Origin: Hippopus hippopus
Taxonomy: Eukaryota; Mollusca; Bivalvia; Cardiida; Cardiidae
Assembly: GCA_946811185.2 (NCBI GenBank)
Contig: OX328113.1
Span: 1,178,001 to 1,242,000 of the forward strand
Direction: 5' to 3'
Length of the DNA: 64,000 bases
The position numbers and the translations under genes were made by a program. The first letter of the stretch is position 1; each line of letters begins with the position of its first letter. The notes under the pieces are model-generated. The model was not told the origin of the DNA. It was given only the letters and a program-made list of their open reading frames with translations, and did not search any database. Below are positions 43,052 to 54,600 of this stretch, piece after piece.

Positions 43052-44802
43052 ATACTAGTCTAAATATTGCGAAGACAAACATTCTAAGCAAATTTCAAGA
43101 TTATTGGACTGAAAACGTGGCCTCTGGAGCGTACAAAGGTTTTTCAAGAATTAAACTTGGTGACCTAGTTTTCAATTCCATGTGACCCATTTTCAAAGTA
43201 ATGCAAGATATCATCAAGACAAATATTCAGACCAAGTTTAAAGAATGTTGAACTGAAAATAAAACCTTTAGAGTGTACAAAAGGTTTTTCCAAGATCTGA
43301 CCTAGTTACCTAGTTCTTTATCCAACATGACCCATTTTCATACTAGTCTAAGATATTATCATGACAACTTTCAAGAGTATTGGACTGAAAATATGGCCTG
43401 TACGACGTAGACAAGGTTTTTCTAAGATTTGACCTGGTGACCTAGTTTTTGACTGGACATGGCCCATTTTCGAACTCGACCAAAATATCATCAAGGCAAA
43501 CACACTGACCAACTTTCAGGACAGTAAATTTGGCGTCTAGAGGGTACACAAGATTTTTCTAAGATTTGACCTGGTTCCGTAGTTTTTGACTCGACATGGG
43601 CCATTTTCGAACTTGCCTGAGACATCATCAAGGCAAACATTCTAACCAACTTTCAGGAGTATTGGATAGAAAATGTGGCCTCTAGAGTGTACACAAGATT
43701 TTTCTAAGATTTGACTCAGTGACCTAATTCTTTTTATCCAACATGACCCATTTTTGAAGTCGTCTGAGATATCAAAAAACAAACATTCTGACTAAGTTTC
43801 AAGGGTATTGGACCAAAAATGTGGCCTCTAGAGCGTACACAAAATTTTTCTAAGACCTGACCTGGTGACCTAGTTTTTGACTCGACATGGCCCATTTTCG
43901 ATCTCGACTGAAATATCATCAAGGCAAAAACTCTGACCAACTTTCAGGACAGAAAATGTGGCATCTAGAGCGTACACAATATTTTTCTAAGATTTGACAT
44001 GGTTACCTAGTTTTTGACCCGAAATCACCTATTTTCGAACACATCTGAGACATCATCAAGGGAAACATTCTAACCAACTATCAGGATTATCTGACTGAAG
44101 ATGTGGCCTGTACGACATAGACAAGGTTTTTCTATGATTTGACTTAGTGACCTATTTTTTGATCCGACATGACCCATTTTAGAACTCATCTGAGATATTA
44201 TCAAGACAAACATTCTGACTAAGTTTCATAAGTATCGGCTGAAAATGTGGCGTCTAGAGCGTATACAAGGTAAAAAGTCGACGAAGAACGACACACGACT
44301 TGACCGATTTTCAAACTCGTCTGAGATATTATCAAGACAAACATTCTGACCAATTTTCAAGAGTATTGGACCAAAAATGTGGCCTCCAGAGCGTACATAA
44401 GGTTTTTCTAAGACCTGACCTGGTGACCTAGTTTTTGACTCAACATGCCGCATTTTCGAACGCGTCTAAGACATCATCAAGGCAAACATTTTGACTAACT
44501 TCCAGGGGTATTGCACAGAAAATGTGGCGCCTACAGCATACACAAGATTTTACTAAGATTTGTCCTGGTGACCTAGTTTTTGACCTGACATGACCCATTT
44601 TTTAACCCATCCAAGATATTATCAAGTCAAATATTCTGACTAAGTTTCATGGGTATTGAACTGAAAATGTGGCGTCTAGAGTGTATACAAGGTAAAAAGA
44701 TGACGGCAGACGACACACAACGGATGCCAGACACCGGACACAGCACAATCACACCAGCTCACCATGAACACTTCGTGCTCAGGTGAACTGCTCAGGTGAG
44801 CT
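43052..44802 (+). mobile_element. Hel-1 element E, 5'-truncated, doubled 3' end
   Basis: About 11 body units of about 145 bp, no ACAAGAGGG start. The 3' end reads CACTTCGTGCTCAGGTGA-ACTGCTCAGGTGAGCTAA, that is, the terminal GCTCAGGTGA repeated. Confidence 0.82.
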
Positions 44803-45177
44803 AAAATTGGCGATTATTATGACTTTCATGATATGTTAGGGTTTAGTTTGTAAGAGTTCCAGTCCATGGCAGAAAAAAGAATTTTGAAACTGAAACAAAT
44901 CCTACCATGTAGCATCATCTGTTTGTTTACATCGATGAACGCCGACGATTAGCCGACTTTTCATTGTAAATGTCCGCAGTGACGTAATAGTGATGTAAAA
45001 ACCACGTGATCATTCAAGACATCGAAACCAACCCTTTATTCACTTGATCGTTTGTCCCCATTCTAGGCTTGAAAAAACATTAGTTTATCGACATCGTAAA
45101 CGGAAACGATGACACAGGCTGATCATCACTTATTCATTTATCATCAATACAGGAAGAGTTTACTACATCTAAATAAG
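44803..45177. other. Unique region with CRE-like and E-box words
   Basis: TGACGTAA at 44981 and CACGTG at 45003 lie 20 bp apart in CpG-containing DNA. A minus-strand ATG with good context (CTGCCATGG) is near 44867 but no exon chain could be built. Might be regulatory; weak. Confidence 0.25.
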
Positions 45178-46128
45178 ATAAGAGGGCCATGATGGCCCTG
45201 GATCACTCACCTGAGTAAATAGGCGAAATTAACTCCACATGCGTAATTCAATTTCTGACCAATTGTCTGGTCAGTTGAGCTTAAAATGTGGCCTCTAGAG
45301 TGTCCACAAGGAATTTTCTTTAATTTGACCCAGTGACCTAATTTATCACCCTACGTGACCCAATTTAGAACTCATCAAAAAATTTATCAAGACAAACACT
45401 CTGAACAGTTTTGAAGTTAATTGAGCAATAAATGTGGCCTCTAGAGTGCCCACAAGGTATTCTTTAAATTTGACCAAGTGACCTAGTTTATGACACCAGG
45501 TGACACAATTCCAAACTCACCCAGTATTTCATCAAGACAAACATTCTGACCAATTTTCAAGTCAATTGAGCAAGAAATGTAGCTTCTAGAGTGCCCACAA
45601 CATATTTCTTTAATTTGACCTAGTGACCTAGATTATGACCCCAGGGGACCCAATTTTGAACTCATCCTAGATTTCATCAAGACAAACATTTTAATCAGTT
45701 TTCCAATCAATTGAACAATAAATGTGGCCTCTAGAGTGCCCACAATGTATTTCTTTAATTTGACCTAGTGACCTAGTTTAAAATCCCACATGACCCAAAT
45801 TCAGACTCATGTGAGATTTGATCAAGACAAACATTCTGACCAACTTTCAAGTCAATTGAGCAAAAAATGTGGCCTCCAGAGTGCCCACAAGGTATTACTT
45901 TAATTTGACCTAGTGACCTAGTTCATGATTCCAGATGACCCAAATCCAAACTCATCCGAGATTTTATCATGACAATTATTCTGACCACATTTTAGGTCAT
46001 TTGAGCAATAAATGTGGCCTCTAGAGTGCCCATAAGGTATTACTTTAATTTGACTTAGAGACCTAGTTTATGACCCCAGGTGACCCAATTTTGAACTGAC
46101 TGAACATGTTGTGCTCAGGTGGGCTAAC
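45178..46128 (+). mobile_element. Hel-1 element F, diverged subtype
   Basis: AAGAGGGCCATGATGGCCCT ... CTCACCTGAG start; about 6 units in which GGTATTTCTTTAATTTGACC replaces the usual phrase; ends TTGTGCTCAGGTGGGCTAA. Confidence 0.82.
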
Positions 46129-46938
46129 AAACTTAGAACAGGTTCACTACATACCAAATAACAAAGCTCTATACTTTCCAGTTTTAGAAAAGAAGAATTT
46201 TAAAGTTTTCCTCCTTTGTTCGAACTTGTGATCACCGGGGCGGGCCAGTTTTGACCCCAGCGGCATCATTTGAACAAACTTGGTAGAGGTCCACTAGGAA
46301 TTGCTACATACCAAATACAAAAGCTCCACACCTTCCAGTTTTAGCAAAGAAGAATTTTAAAGTTTTCCTTCTTAGTTCCTATGTTCGAACTTGTGGCCCC
46401 AGGGCGGGGCAAGTTTTGACCCCAGGGGCATCATATGAACACACTTGGTAGAGGTCTACTAGGAGATGCTAGATGCCAAATATCAAAGCTCTACGCCTTC
46501 CAGTTTTAGAGAAGAAGAATTTTAAAGTTTTCCTTCTTTGTTCCCATGTTCGAACTTGTGACCCCTGCGGCGGGGACAGTTTTGATCCCAGGGACATCAT
46601 ATTAACAAACTTGGTAGAGGTCCACTAGGAGATGCTACATACCAAATATCAAAGCTCTGTGCTCACTAGTTTCAGAGAAGATTTTCAAAGATTTTGCATT
46701 TTTTCCCCTTTCTGTTGCCATGGCAACCAGAGTTTAGGGTGGAATTCAATCTCTTGAACAACTTTGTTAGAGCTTTACCCAAGGAACATCCCTGCCAAGT
46801 TTCATCAAGACTGGCCCAGCGGTTTAGGAGGAGAAGATTTTTAAAGGAATTGTGGACAGATGGGCAGACAGACAGATGGACGCCGGACAATGACCGATCA
46901 CAATATCTCACCTTCGCACTTCGTGCTCAAGTGAGCTA
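46129..46938 (+). mobile_element. Hel-type 3' piece with 166-bp units (G)
   Basis: Three to four units of about 166 bp (GCTACATACCAAATA...GGGGCGGG...GGTAGAGGTCCACTAGG) and a 3' end CGCACTTCGTGCTCAAGTGA then GCTAA. No 5' end of its own; it follows F directly. The body is Hel-2-like while the terminus is Hel-1-like, so it may be a recombinant. Confidence 0.75.
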
Positions 46939-47424
46939 AAAACAGTTTCAGAATGAGCAATCTTACTATCCGATGGTACTATATTGGAATTGTAAACAAA
47001 AGTCCTGTGTACTACGTCATAGACTAATGAGATGCAATGTTATCATGTGATGTTCTGGGAGACCTAGTTCGAATATACACGACGATAACTAAGATTGTCT
47101 CAATCTTTGGCGTCCCTGAAAACGACAGGCTTCTCCATGCATTTTTGCACATGTATATCATGGTAACCAATGCAGTTACTGACACGTTTGAGTTTTCTCC
47201 GATCTTATCTATGTGTGTTGTGATGGGTTATCCAATATTTTTTCGAGTTATAAACGGTGAAAATTACCTATTTTTGGACTTTACTGGGGCTTTAAGTGAG
47301 AGTAAATTTTTTTTTTTATACAGTGCACTTAATTTAACTCAGTGACCTTGGCTTCATAGAAATCGACAGCTGACGTATTGAATGATGTAACCGATGACGT
47401 CGACCATACAATACTTGATTCAGT
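46939..47424. other. Intronic DNA, no gene supported
   Basis: A 102-codon plus ORF at 47037-47345 is open but has no splice, start or family signal. A good acceptor-like tract on the minus strand at 47118-47140 lacks a matching donor. Confidence 0.35.
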
Positions 47425-47780
47425 TTTGATAAGCATTCGGCATACCTAGGTGACGGAAGCCATCAAATCCTTTGGCTATATCTCATGTGCACCAGATCGC
47501 TGCATTTCATCGCACGGAAATACGCCGGTTTACCGTTCTGAAAATTGTAAGGCTCCTCTTAAAAAAGAAAACTTGAGTTTCAATTTTCTATCAAAATCTT
47601 TTTATGTCTATATTTCAGTTGGCAAACAGTTGGTACTCTACATTCTTTTTTTTAAACATGGTTTATGTTTCAATTGAAATTTTTACCGACAGATAGATGT
47701 GAATAACTTCATGGAGGTGGCTGCTTAACGAGCGGCGCTCTCATTAATAAATAAGATCTTGTGATTAGCAGTTCAAACTT
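47425..47780. repeat. Dispersed direct repeat, copy 2
   Basis: Same order of conserved words as 36160-36525, with several indels. Confidence 0.8.
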
Positions 47781-48224
47781 AACTAAGTTTAAAGGTTTTG
47801 AGTTCGAGTTCCGGCTTTGCAAAACTAGTTTCGAGTGTTGTTTAAAGTAGAAAGTATGCTTGCTTTGTGGATGTATACATGTGAAAAGGACAAACGGTCC
47901 CGGGTTCCCTTAATCAAGTTAAGACAGTTCCTCTGCAATTTTGTTGGTGCATGATTAAGGTCGATTGGCTTGTTTCGACTGCTACCCGGGTGCTACTGCA
48001 GCGACATCTGATCATTCACATCATGATCTCTCCATGGTTGGAGAAATATGATGTTTTCTTCGACTATGATTTTAAACACCTTATCACGTCGACATTATTT
48101 CACTTGTAGATTTGTCAATGGCGGCATGTCTTTGCTTGAGTTTCTTTAAAATGAAAGTGTGTAGATCAGCAAAATCAGATTACTTGTAAATTTTCTTTTT
48201 CATCCCATCTGCTATTCTACACAT

Positions 48225-48330
48225 CCATCGTTGAAACTATGATCAGTGTAGAGAGAGGAATGAATTCTGTCGCAATGACTAGATCTATCATCAAACCTAG
48301 GATAGAAATTTCTGAGTTATAGGATAGATA
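48225..48330 (-). mobile_element. SINE body fragment
   Basis: GAGAGAGGAATGAATTCTGTC and GCAATGACTAGATCTATCATC match the SINE body; both ends lost. Confidence 0.55.
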
Positions 48331-48440
48331 CCCAACTTATGATAAAAATTCCCCAAACTTTTTGATCTATCAACACGCTTCTAACGTTATAAGATATGAA
48401 TAAATATATTTGAGCTATGTCGCGGCACTTAAAAGAGGGT

Positions 48441-48669
48441 TTAACCCTTTACCAAACAATCCCTGGTTTTTACGACCCAGACGAAGAAGGCTTCTAAAAA
48501 CATTGTGGGAAAAGGAGAAAATGCTGATAACCAGCATTTTCTCCTTTTCTCACAATGTTTTCTACTCTTGTAAAGTCAAGTTTCAATTTTTGAGTCACGT
48601 TTACTTTGTCGTCTGCAAATGCTTTCCATTTGGACAAGTCTAAAATTTTGTAGTTTGGTAAAGAATTAA
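48441..48669. repeat. TTAA-1 MITE, full length
   Basis: TTAACCCTTTACCAAACAATCC, hairpin AACATTGTGGGAAAAGGAGA / CTCCTTTTCTCACAATGTT, end GTTTGGTAAAGAATTAA. Confidence 0.88.
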
Positions 48670-48960
48670 TACATCTTCATGATGCATGATACCAAGCAAG
48701 TCATCACATAATTATACATCCATATAATCCATTTTGTATGATATCTGACTGAATCACGAGGCATGCATAGGTCTACTGGTCCTTTGACATGTAGAAAATT
48801 GATCAATGTATCTAGCATAGAGTTTTGATCCAGCTGGTTCGGACTGTGCACACAGGCAGACCTTGGACATTAGTTTTTGCAGATGCATTAAGTCCCCTTT
48901 TTACAGATTATAAATTCAACTTTCTCTTTAAATGGTATTTTAAAGCAGTCAAAAAACTAG

Positions 48961-49265
48961 TTTCAGAGCCCTGGTAGCGCAGTCGATTGCATATAGGACT
49001 CAAGAACAGGGGGTCGCTGGTTCGATCTCCGGCTTTGCCAATTTCTTTCCGAGGATTGATGATAGTGATTGCGACATGATTCATTCCTCTCTCGCCGCTG
49101 ATCATTGTTTCGACAATGGTTATTTGGGAAAGCAGCCAGTGGCTTGGAAAGAAAAATGTGCGGAACACAGGTAAAAGAAACTCCAGGAAAGCATGAACTG
49201 GTGCATTGGCCGCCGTGATATAACTGAAATAATGTTGTAAAACGGTGTTAAACATCAACAATCAA
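48961..49265 (+). mobile_element. tRNA-derived SINE
   Basis: GGTAGCGCAGTCGATTGC (A-box-like), GCTGGTTCGATCTCC (B box), body as at 16285, tail CAATCAATCAATC. AAAAAACT flanks both ends. An M3 relic lies at 48780-48905. Confidence 0.85.
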
Positions 49266-49556
49266 TCAATCATCATTTAAAAAACTGCGCCTAGACATTA
49301 TTAGTTGTACAGTCAGATGGCAGGGGACTTGGAAACTTATTATGCTGCAAAGAAATTTCTCGTGATCTGATTGGATAATATGCCGCGAACATATAAATCA
49401 TGTACACTGGCAAAACCAATGTAAAAGTAGTTTCCCTTTTGGTAGCCCCGTGTACATGACTACACTATCAACACAACATCCAAATGGGGGCGTCGATCAA
49501 GATTTACATCAAGATTATGCTCCAAGCTGCATGTTTTAGCACGTATTACCAAGGTT

Positions 49557-49603
49557 TCAGTGACGTCAGTTCACAGTGACGTCAGTTCACAGTGACGTCA
49601 GTT
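49557..49603. promoter_or_regulatory. Three tandem TGACGTCA (CRE-type) sites
   Basis: TGACGTCA at 49561-49568, 49577-49584 and 49593-49600 in a 16-bp repeat. TGACGTCA is the palindromic CREB/ATF site. No adjacent gene start is seen, so function is unproven. Confidence 0.5.
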
Positions 49604-49734
49604 TTCATTGAATGGGGGCACTCGGAAGGGAAATTCTACTTCGTCAGCGTACTCAATTTTTTTTCAACGAAAAACAGGTAAAATTCACTTAACAAACGTT
49701 GGAATGGTAAAACTTTGCAGTATAATAAATTTGT

Positions 49735-49975
49735 TGCACAGTCAGTCGGCAGGGAACTTGGAAACTTGTTCACGGCTGTGGTGAATCATACTGCTCCGAG
49801 CCGAAGGCAAGGTGGTGACATGATTCACCACACCCGTGAACAAGTTTCCAAGTCCCCTGCCACCTGACCATACAACTAACATTGTTCACCACTGTGGTGA
49901 ATCATGTCACCTCGAGCCGAAGGCGTGAGCAAGTTTCCAACTCTCCTGCCACCTGACTGCAAATGTTTTATCATT
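49735..49975. repeat. Inverted repeat pair plus third copy
   Basis: GGCAGGGAACTTGGAAACTT...CACGGCTGTGGTGAATCAT pairs with ATGATTCACCACACCCGTG...AAGTTTCCAAGTCCCCTGCC; a third partial copy at 49884-49965; another start at 49318. Foldback-type repeat. Confidence 0.75.
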
Positions 49976-50948
49976 CCAACGTGTGTTAAGCGAATTTTCC
50001 CTGCAATTGTGATTCGACTACTCAGCGACTGATTTATCGGCGATTGGGTCTGCAAATGATGAGACCGCTGCAACTAATCTATGCCCTTATATGGAATACA
50101 GACATATTGCCGAGTAGTCGGCGATAAAGTTCACAACGAATCAGCGATTGTGCGGTAGTAAGTCAGCAGTTATTCGCCACATATTCAGCAATTGTTCTGT
50201 GATTTGTTGAGACCGTTTGGTGACTAGTAGGCAAATCTTTGGTGACTGGTTTGATTCTGAATGGCTATTATACGTGTAGGTAATTGAAATCTTTATTCTA
50301 TCTGTAGAGATAAAAATCATTTCTATTTATGTCATCAAAATGTCAAAATGGCAACAGGTCTCTGAAACATCGTCATCAGGCCTTGGACGGTTTTCTGTAG
50401 GGGCTGTGGAGGTCTCTTCAGCGGGCGCTTGTGGCTCTTCAGCTGTCTCTTGTCTCCATACAGCTTCCTAATCCGATATTTCAGGAGGTGGTGGGGTTTC
50501 CTTGTGTTTTTTTTTTTTCCTGGTCTACGGCCCATGATGAGGAACTGTTGTGGACTAGTCAACGAAAAGTGACGATCTGAACCGGGGACCGGTCTGTGCA
50601 TGCTTAAAACCGTGTTGCAACTTATTGGCGACTAATTGCCGCAAGTGCACAGGTAGTTCACGGCATCTTCGCTGATTAGTCACAGACAGGTTGGCGTAAG
50701 GTTGCCATGAGTTTTTGGCGAAAACTAACGCAAATAAATCGCCGATCGGTCGGCAACTAATCTGCGATGAAGTTGAGACAGGTTTTTGTGCATGTTCAAA
50801 CTACTGGCTGCGATTAATTTAGTCCCGCAACCTTTCGGCCACGCCATTGCAACCTCTCAGAGACATTTGTAGCTTCACTGCGATTGTGTTTTTTTTCTGT
50901 CTCAATCAAGTCGCATTGCAGTCACAAGCTCTGTGTAAGCGGGGCTTA
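49976..50948. repeat. Region filled with GCGAC/GCGATT words; candidate element
   Basis: Short words such as GCGACTGA, GGCGATTG, GCAACTAA recur through the segment, which ends AAGCTCTGTGTAAGCGGGGC then TTAAGG. In style it resembles the 11639-12255 element, but no left inverted repeat was found. Contains an 88-codon basic ORF. Confidence 0.4.
50335..50601 (-). CDS. Basic 88-residue ORF, unrecognised
   Basis: Lys/Arg-rich (MGRRPGKKKNTRKPHHLLKY, KLYGDKRQLKSHKRPLKRPP). It lies in a likely repeat, has a poly-Lys from an A run and no recognised domain or splice signal. It may be a transposon-internal fragment or chance. Confidence 0.15.
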   Translation of the reverse strand: MHRPVPGSDRHFSLTSPQQFLIMGRRPGKKKNTRKPHHLLKYRIRKLYGDKRQLKSHKRPLKRPPQPLQKTVQGLMTMFQRPVAILTF

Positions 50949-51235
50949 AGGTTTGTAGGGATGTCACATGAACAATAACACATTCTGATTGAATATTTTC
51001 TAATGAGTAGGACGATGTCATTTTGATCTCATGAAAATAGATGCAGTTACTGATTGCAAAGCAACAAGCCTATTTTTTGAAATAGTGTAGATGAAGATCA
51101 ATCAGCACAAAATGTGCAATCGTGATCTTTGATAATCTGTGTCCACTTTGCCAAAGCACTACAGATGAAAGCAATTGTGAAATTGCAATTTTTGGGGTCT
51201 TATTCGTTGGCTGAAAATTTCACTTCGGTTTATCC

Positions 51236-51458
51236 TTAATTCTTTATTAAATGTTTTGGACCAATCTGATTTAAAAGCATTTTGCAGACAACAAAATAAA
51301 TGTGACTACACAACTGAATTTTGTGTTGAAAAGGGTAGAAAATATTGTGGGAAAAGGAGAAAATGTTTGTTACCAGCATTTTCTTCTTTAGCAACAATGT
51401 TTTCATAAGGCTTTTCCTCAGGGTCATTAAAATTTGGGATTGTGTAGTAAAGGGCTAA
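51236..51458. repeat. TTAA-1 MITE
   Basis: TTAATTCTTTATTAAATG ... GTGTAGTAAAGGGCTAA; hairpin partly kept. Confidence 0.75.
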
Positions 51459-51499
51459 GGATAATGATAAAAATTGTAATTTTCCAGCAAAACAAATAT

Positions 51500-52342
51500 T
51501 TGAGCCATGCTCTGTGAAAAGGGGGCTTAATGCATCTGCGAAAAGTATTGACCAAGGTCAGCCTGTGCAATCCGCGCAGGCTGACCTGGGCCAAAACTTC
51601 TCGCTATTGGTCAATTTTCTGTATTTCAAAGGACCAGACTATCTCATGATCAAGTCACTTATTTAAAAATGCTTCTGTGAAAAGTATTGACCCAGGTCAG
51701 CCTGCGCAATCCGCGTAGGCTGACCTGGGCCGAAACTTCTCACTATTGGTCAATTTTCTGTATTTCAAAGGACGATTCTACCTCTTGATAGAGTCACTTG
51801 TTTAAAAAAAAAATTGCTATTATGGATCCATCATTGTGTGATGACTTGCCTGATATTATATATCACAGAGATGCATTGAAATTCGGTCAGAACTTGAAAT
51901 GTAAATGTTGCAATTTCTTTGCCATTTTCTTATTTGAAAGAATACCTAGCAAAGAATCAGATAAAGTAGATCTCGCTATTGGTCAATTTTCTGTATTTCA
52001 AAGGACCAGACTATCTCATGATCGAGTCACTTATTTAAAAATGCTTCTGTGAAAAGTATTGACCCAGGTCAGCCTGCACAATCCGCGTAGGCTGACCTGG
52101 GCCGAAACTTCTCACTATTGGTCAATTTTCTGTATTTCAAAGGACGATTCTACCTCTTGATAGAGTCACTTGTTTAAAAAAAAATTGCTATTATGGATCC
52201 ATCATTGTGTGATGACTTGCCTGATATTATATATCACAGAGATGCATTGAAATTCGGTCAGAACTTGAAATGTAAATGTTGCAATTTCTTTGCTATTTTC
52301 TTATTTGAAAGAATACCTAGCAAAGAATCAGATAAAGTAGAT
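51500..52342. repeat. M3 palindromes with a 371-bp tandem duplication
   Basis: M3 palindromes at 51555, 51697 and 52069. The block 51599-51970 is repeated at 51971-52342 with only three or four substitutions and an A-run length change, including the 60-codon ORF starting MDPSLCDDLPDII. The ORF conservation reflects recency and not selection. Confidence 0.92.
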
Positions 52343-52421
52343 CTAGAATTAGACTGCAACTTTTACGCAATATGATCTGTATCCGCATAAGCAATTAAAT
52401 GTTAACCACATAATTCCAACT

Positions 52422-52640
52422 TTTACCCCTTCCAAAACAATCCCTGGTTTTCACGACCCTGAGAAAGAAGCCTTCTGAAAACATTGTGGGAAAAGGAGAA
52501 AATGCTGGTATCCAGCATTTTTCTCATTTCCCACAATGTTTTCTTCCCTTCCAAAAACAAATTTCAATTTTTGAGTCCCATCAATTTTGTCACTTCCAAT
52601 CTGGACTAGTCTAAAATTATGTCGTTTGGTAAAGAATTAA
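52422..52640. repeat. TTAA-1 MITE
   Basis: TTTTACCCCTTCCAAAACAATC, hairpin AACATTGTGGGAAAAGGAGA / TCATTTCCCACAATGTTTT, end GTTTGGTAAAGAATTAA. A further half-copy at 52641-52700. Confidence 0.8.
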
Positions 52641-52999
52641 ACGACCCCTTGGAAGATGGCTTTTGAAAACATTGATACGAAAAGGAGAAAATGCTAGTAG
52701 CAAACCAAACCAGAGCACATCCTTTGCCTTGTCCAAGATTGGTCTTGATCAACATGATTTACAAGCACGACTTGATGCGATCTGCTGCGTTTTGTTACGA
52801 TCCAATACTATTAGATGTGATGACCACAATTGAAAACCAATCGTGTTGATCATAGAAAATTTTTTGACAGCCAAAAAATTTCATACGATTAACATGAATG
52901 CCACGAGTAACATCAAGCTCTGATAGGATCGTCACGACTTGCTCACGATTAAGATCACGATTGCAATCGTGGCACAAATCGTGATGGTGGGAACCTAGC

Positions 53000-53217
53000 A
53001 TTACCTTTTAGATAAGAAAAAAGAAGCTTTCAAGCTGATAGTAAAACCCCAAAATTTGCTATTTCAAAGATATTTGGGGGTGGGGGGGGGATATCTTCTT
53101 ATCAGACAGTTTATATCCAAGATCAGACTGTGCATGTTCCGTGCAGTCTAATCTAATCTGAATCTACATCATCTTCAAAAGGTCTTTGAGTTGGGCTCAG
53201 CAGTCTATGGATTGAGT
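53000..53217. repeat. TTAA-2 MITE, decayed
   Basis: Poly-G then ATATCTTCTTATCAGACAG, hairpin around 53140. Confidence 0.65.
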
Positions 53218-53836
53218 TCCATGGCTCTACAAAGTTTTGAAAAATTTTCATGAGCAGACTCAACATTGCTAAAAAAATTCATTGAATTTCATGTAATTAA
53301 AAAAATAAATAAGCGATATTTCACAACATTCTATGTTATTTGTAGTAAAACATTAACTAGAATGCTTCTGTCAAATTCAAAGGGACAAAATTTAGTAATA
53401 GTAGGTTTAAAACACATGAATGTCCCCGTTTTCTTTGAAACCCATCACCAATCAAAGCCTAACATTTTCAAAATATTACAGACAACCGCTAGTTTGATCT
53501 GAACACTCCACGATGAGGTTTACCTTGATTAAATATCAATGAATAATTTAGCATTTTGATGTAAATTGTACATGCTGTGTTTGTCTCTTTTGTATCGGGT
53601 ACAATAACTCATTTCAACAATCATGACAGTCTATTTTGGAACAAGCTTTTTCTCTAATATGAACATGTGCATATAACATGAAAAGTACAAATAGTCACGT
53701 GGTCCAAATTAGATAGAAAATCTTGTGCCGTGGTATATACCACAGCACTCGCTTTCTATCCCATACTTATCTCTAGTAACTGGGGAATTCCATAATTGAT
53801 TTTACCATCCTTATTTAGTCAAACAATTAATTCTTT
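53218..53836. other. Intronic DNA, no element recognised
   Basis: Contains a 78-codon plus ORF (53266-53502) and a minus open segment at 53390-53490, neither with paired splice sites. Confidence 0.35.
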
Positions 53837-54064
53837 TTGACCCTTTACCACACAGTCCTGAGTTTTAACGACCCTGACAGAAATGTATTTTGAACACATT
53901 TAGGAAAAAGGAGAAAATGCTGGTAACCAGCATTTTCTTCTTTTGCCACAATGTTTATACAATGTTTTTAAAATTTTTAATATTTTTAATACTATTTATT
54001 TTTTCATCTAGGAATGCCATCAATTTAGACTAGTCTAAAATTTTGTCATTTGGTAAAGAGTTAA
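53837..54064. repeat. TTAA-1 MITE
   Basis: TTGACCCTTTACCACACAGTCC, CTGGTAACCAGCATTTTC centre, GTCATTTGGTAAAGAGTTAA end. Confidence 0.85.
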
Positions 54065-54279
54065 GAAGCTGTCACTCAGATCTTTACCTCTATGCCCCGT
54101 GTTTAAAAAGCAGACAAATTTTTTGTTTGTAAACAACAGCTTTGCTTCCCTTGGATTATAAACACTAGTCTTGAAGACATACATTTTCACAAGGACAATT
54201 AGCTTTATCAATCGATTAAGACCATTTACATCAGAGAACTTTGTTATTAATTTTGATATCATTAAAAACATATTGAGGT

Positions 54280-54427
54280 TGACCATGTTTGTGGATAATA
54301 ATTTGAAAGGTATCTCATTATCAGAGAGAGTAGAACAAAGATCAGGCTGCACATTCTGTGCAGTCTGATCTTGATCTACACTGTCTGCCAAAGGTCAGCT
54401 AGTTACTCTCACCAGCTTAAGAGTTAA
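54280..54427. repeat. TTAA-2 MITE fragment
   Basis: Hairpin ACAAAGATCAGGCTGCAC / GTGCAGTCTGATCTTGAT and AGCTTAAGAGTTAA end. Confidence 0.75.
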
Positions 54428-54489
54428 TCTATGTTAGAAGTGTTCCTTTATTTAAGTGGCCTTGTTTAATTACTCTGTAACTATACGCT

Positions 54490-54600
54490 TTGGCTCAGCA
54501 AATTTCTGCTCCTGCTGAGGATCGAACTCAGAACTCCTCCAGAGCACATGCATTTTCAGAGGCGTTTTTCCATTTAAACTACAAGAGCTTTTGACATTGC
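54490..54600 (-). other. tRNA-like sequence
   Basis: Minus strand TTGTAGTTTAAATGGAAAAA and GAGTTCGATCCTCAGC resemble A and B boxes separated by a long variable region. Probably the head of a SINE. Confidence 0.35.

Noticed and set aside
51798..52375. Duplicated ORF beginning MDPSLCDDL
   Set aside because: Identity reflects the recent 371-bp duplication; there is no start context, splice site or longer frame.
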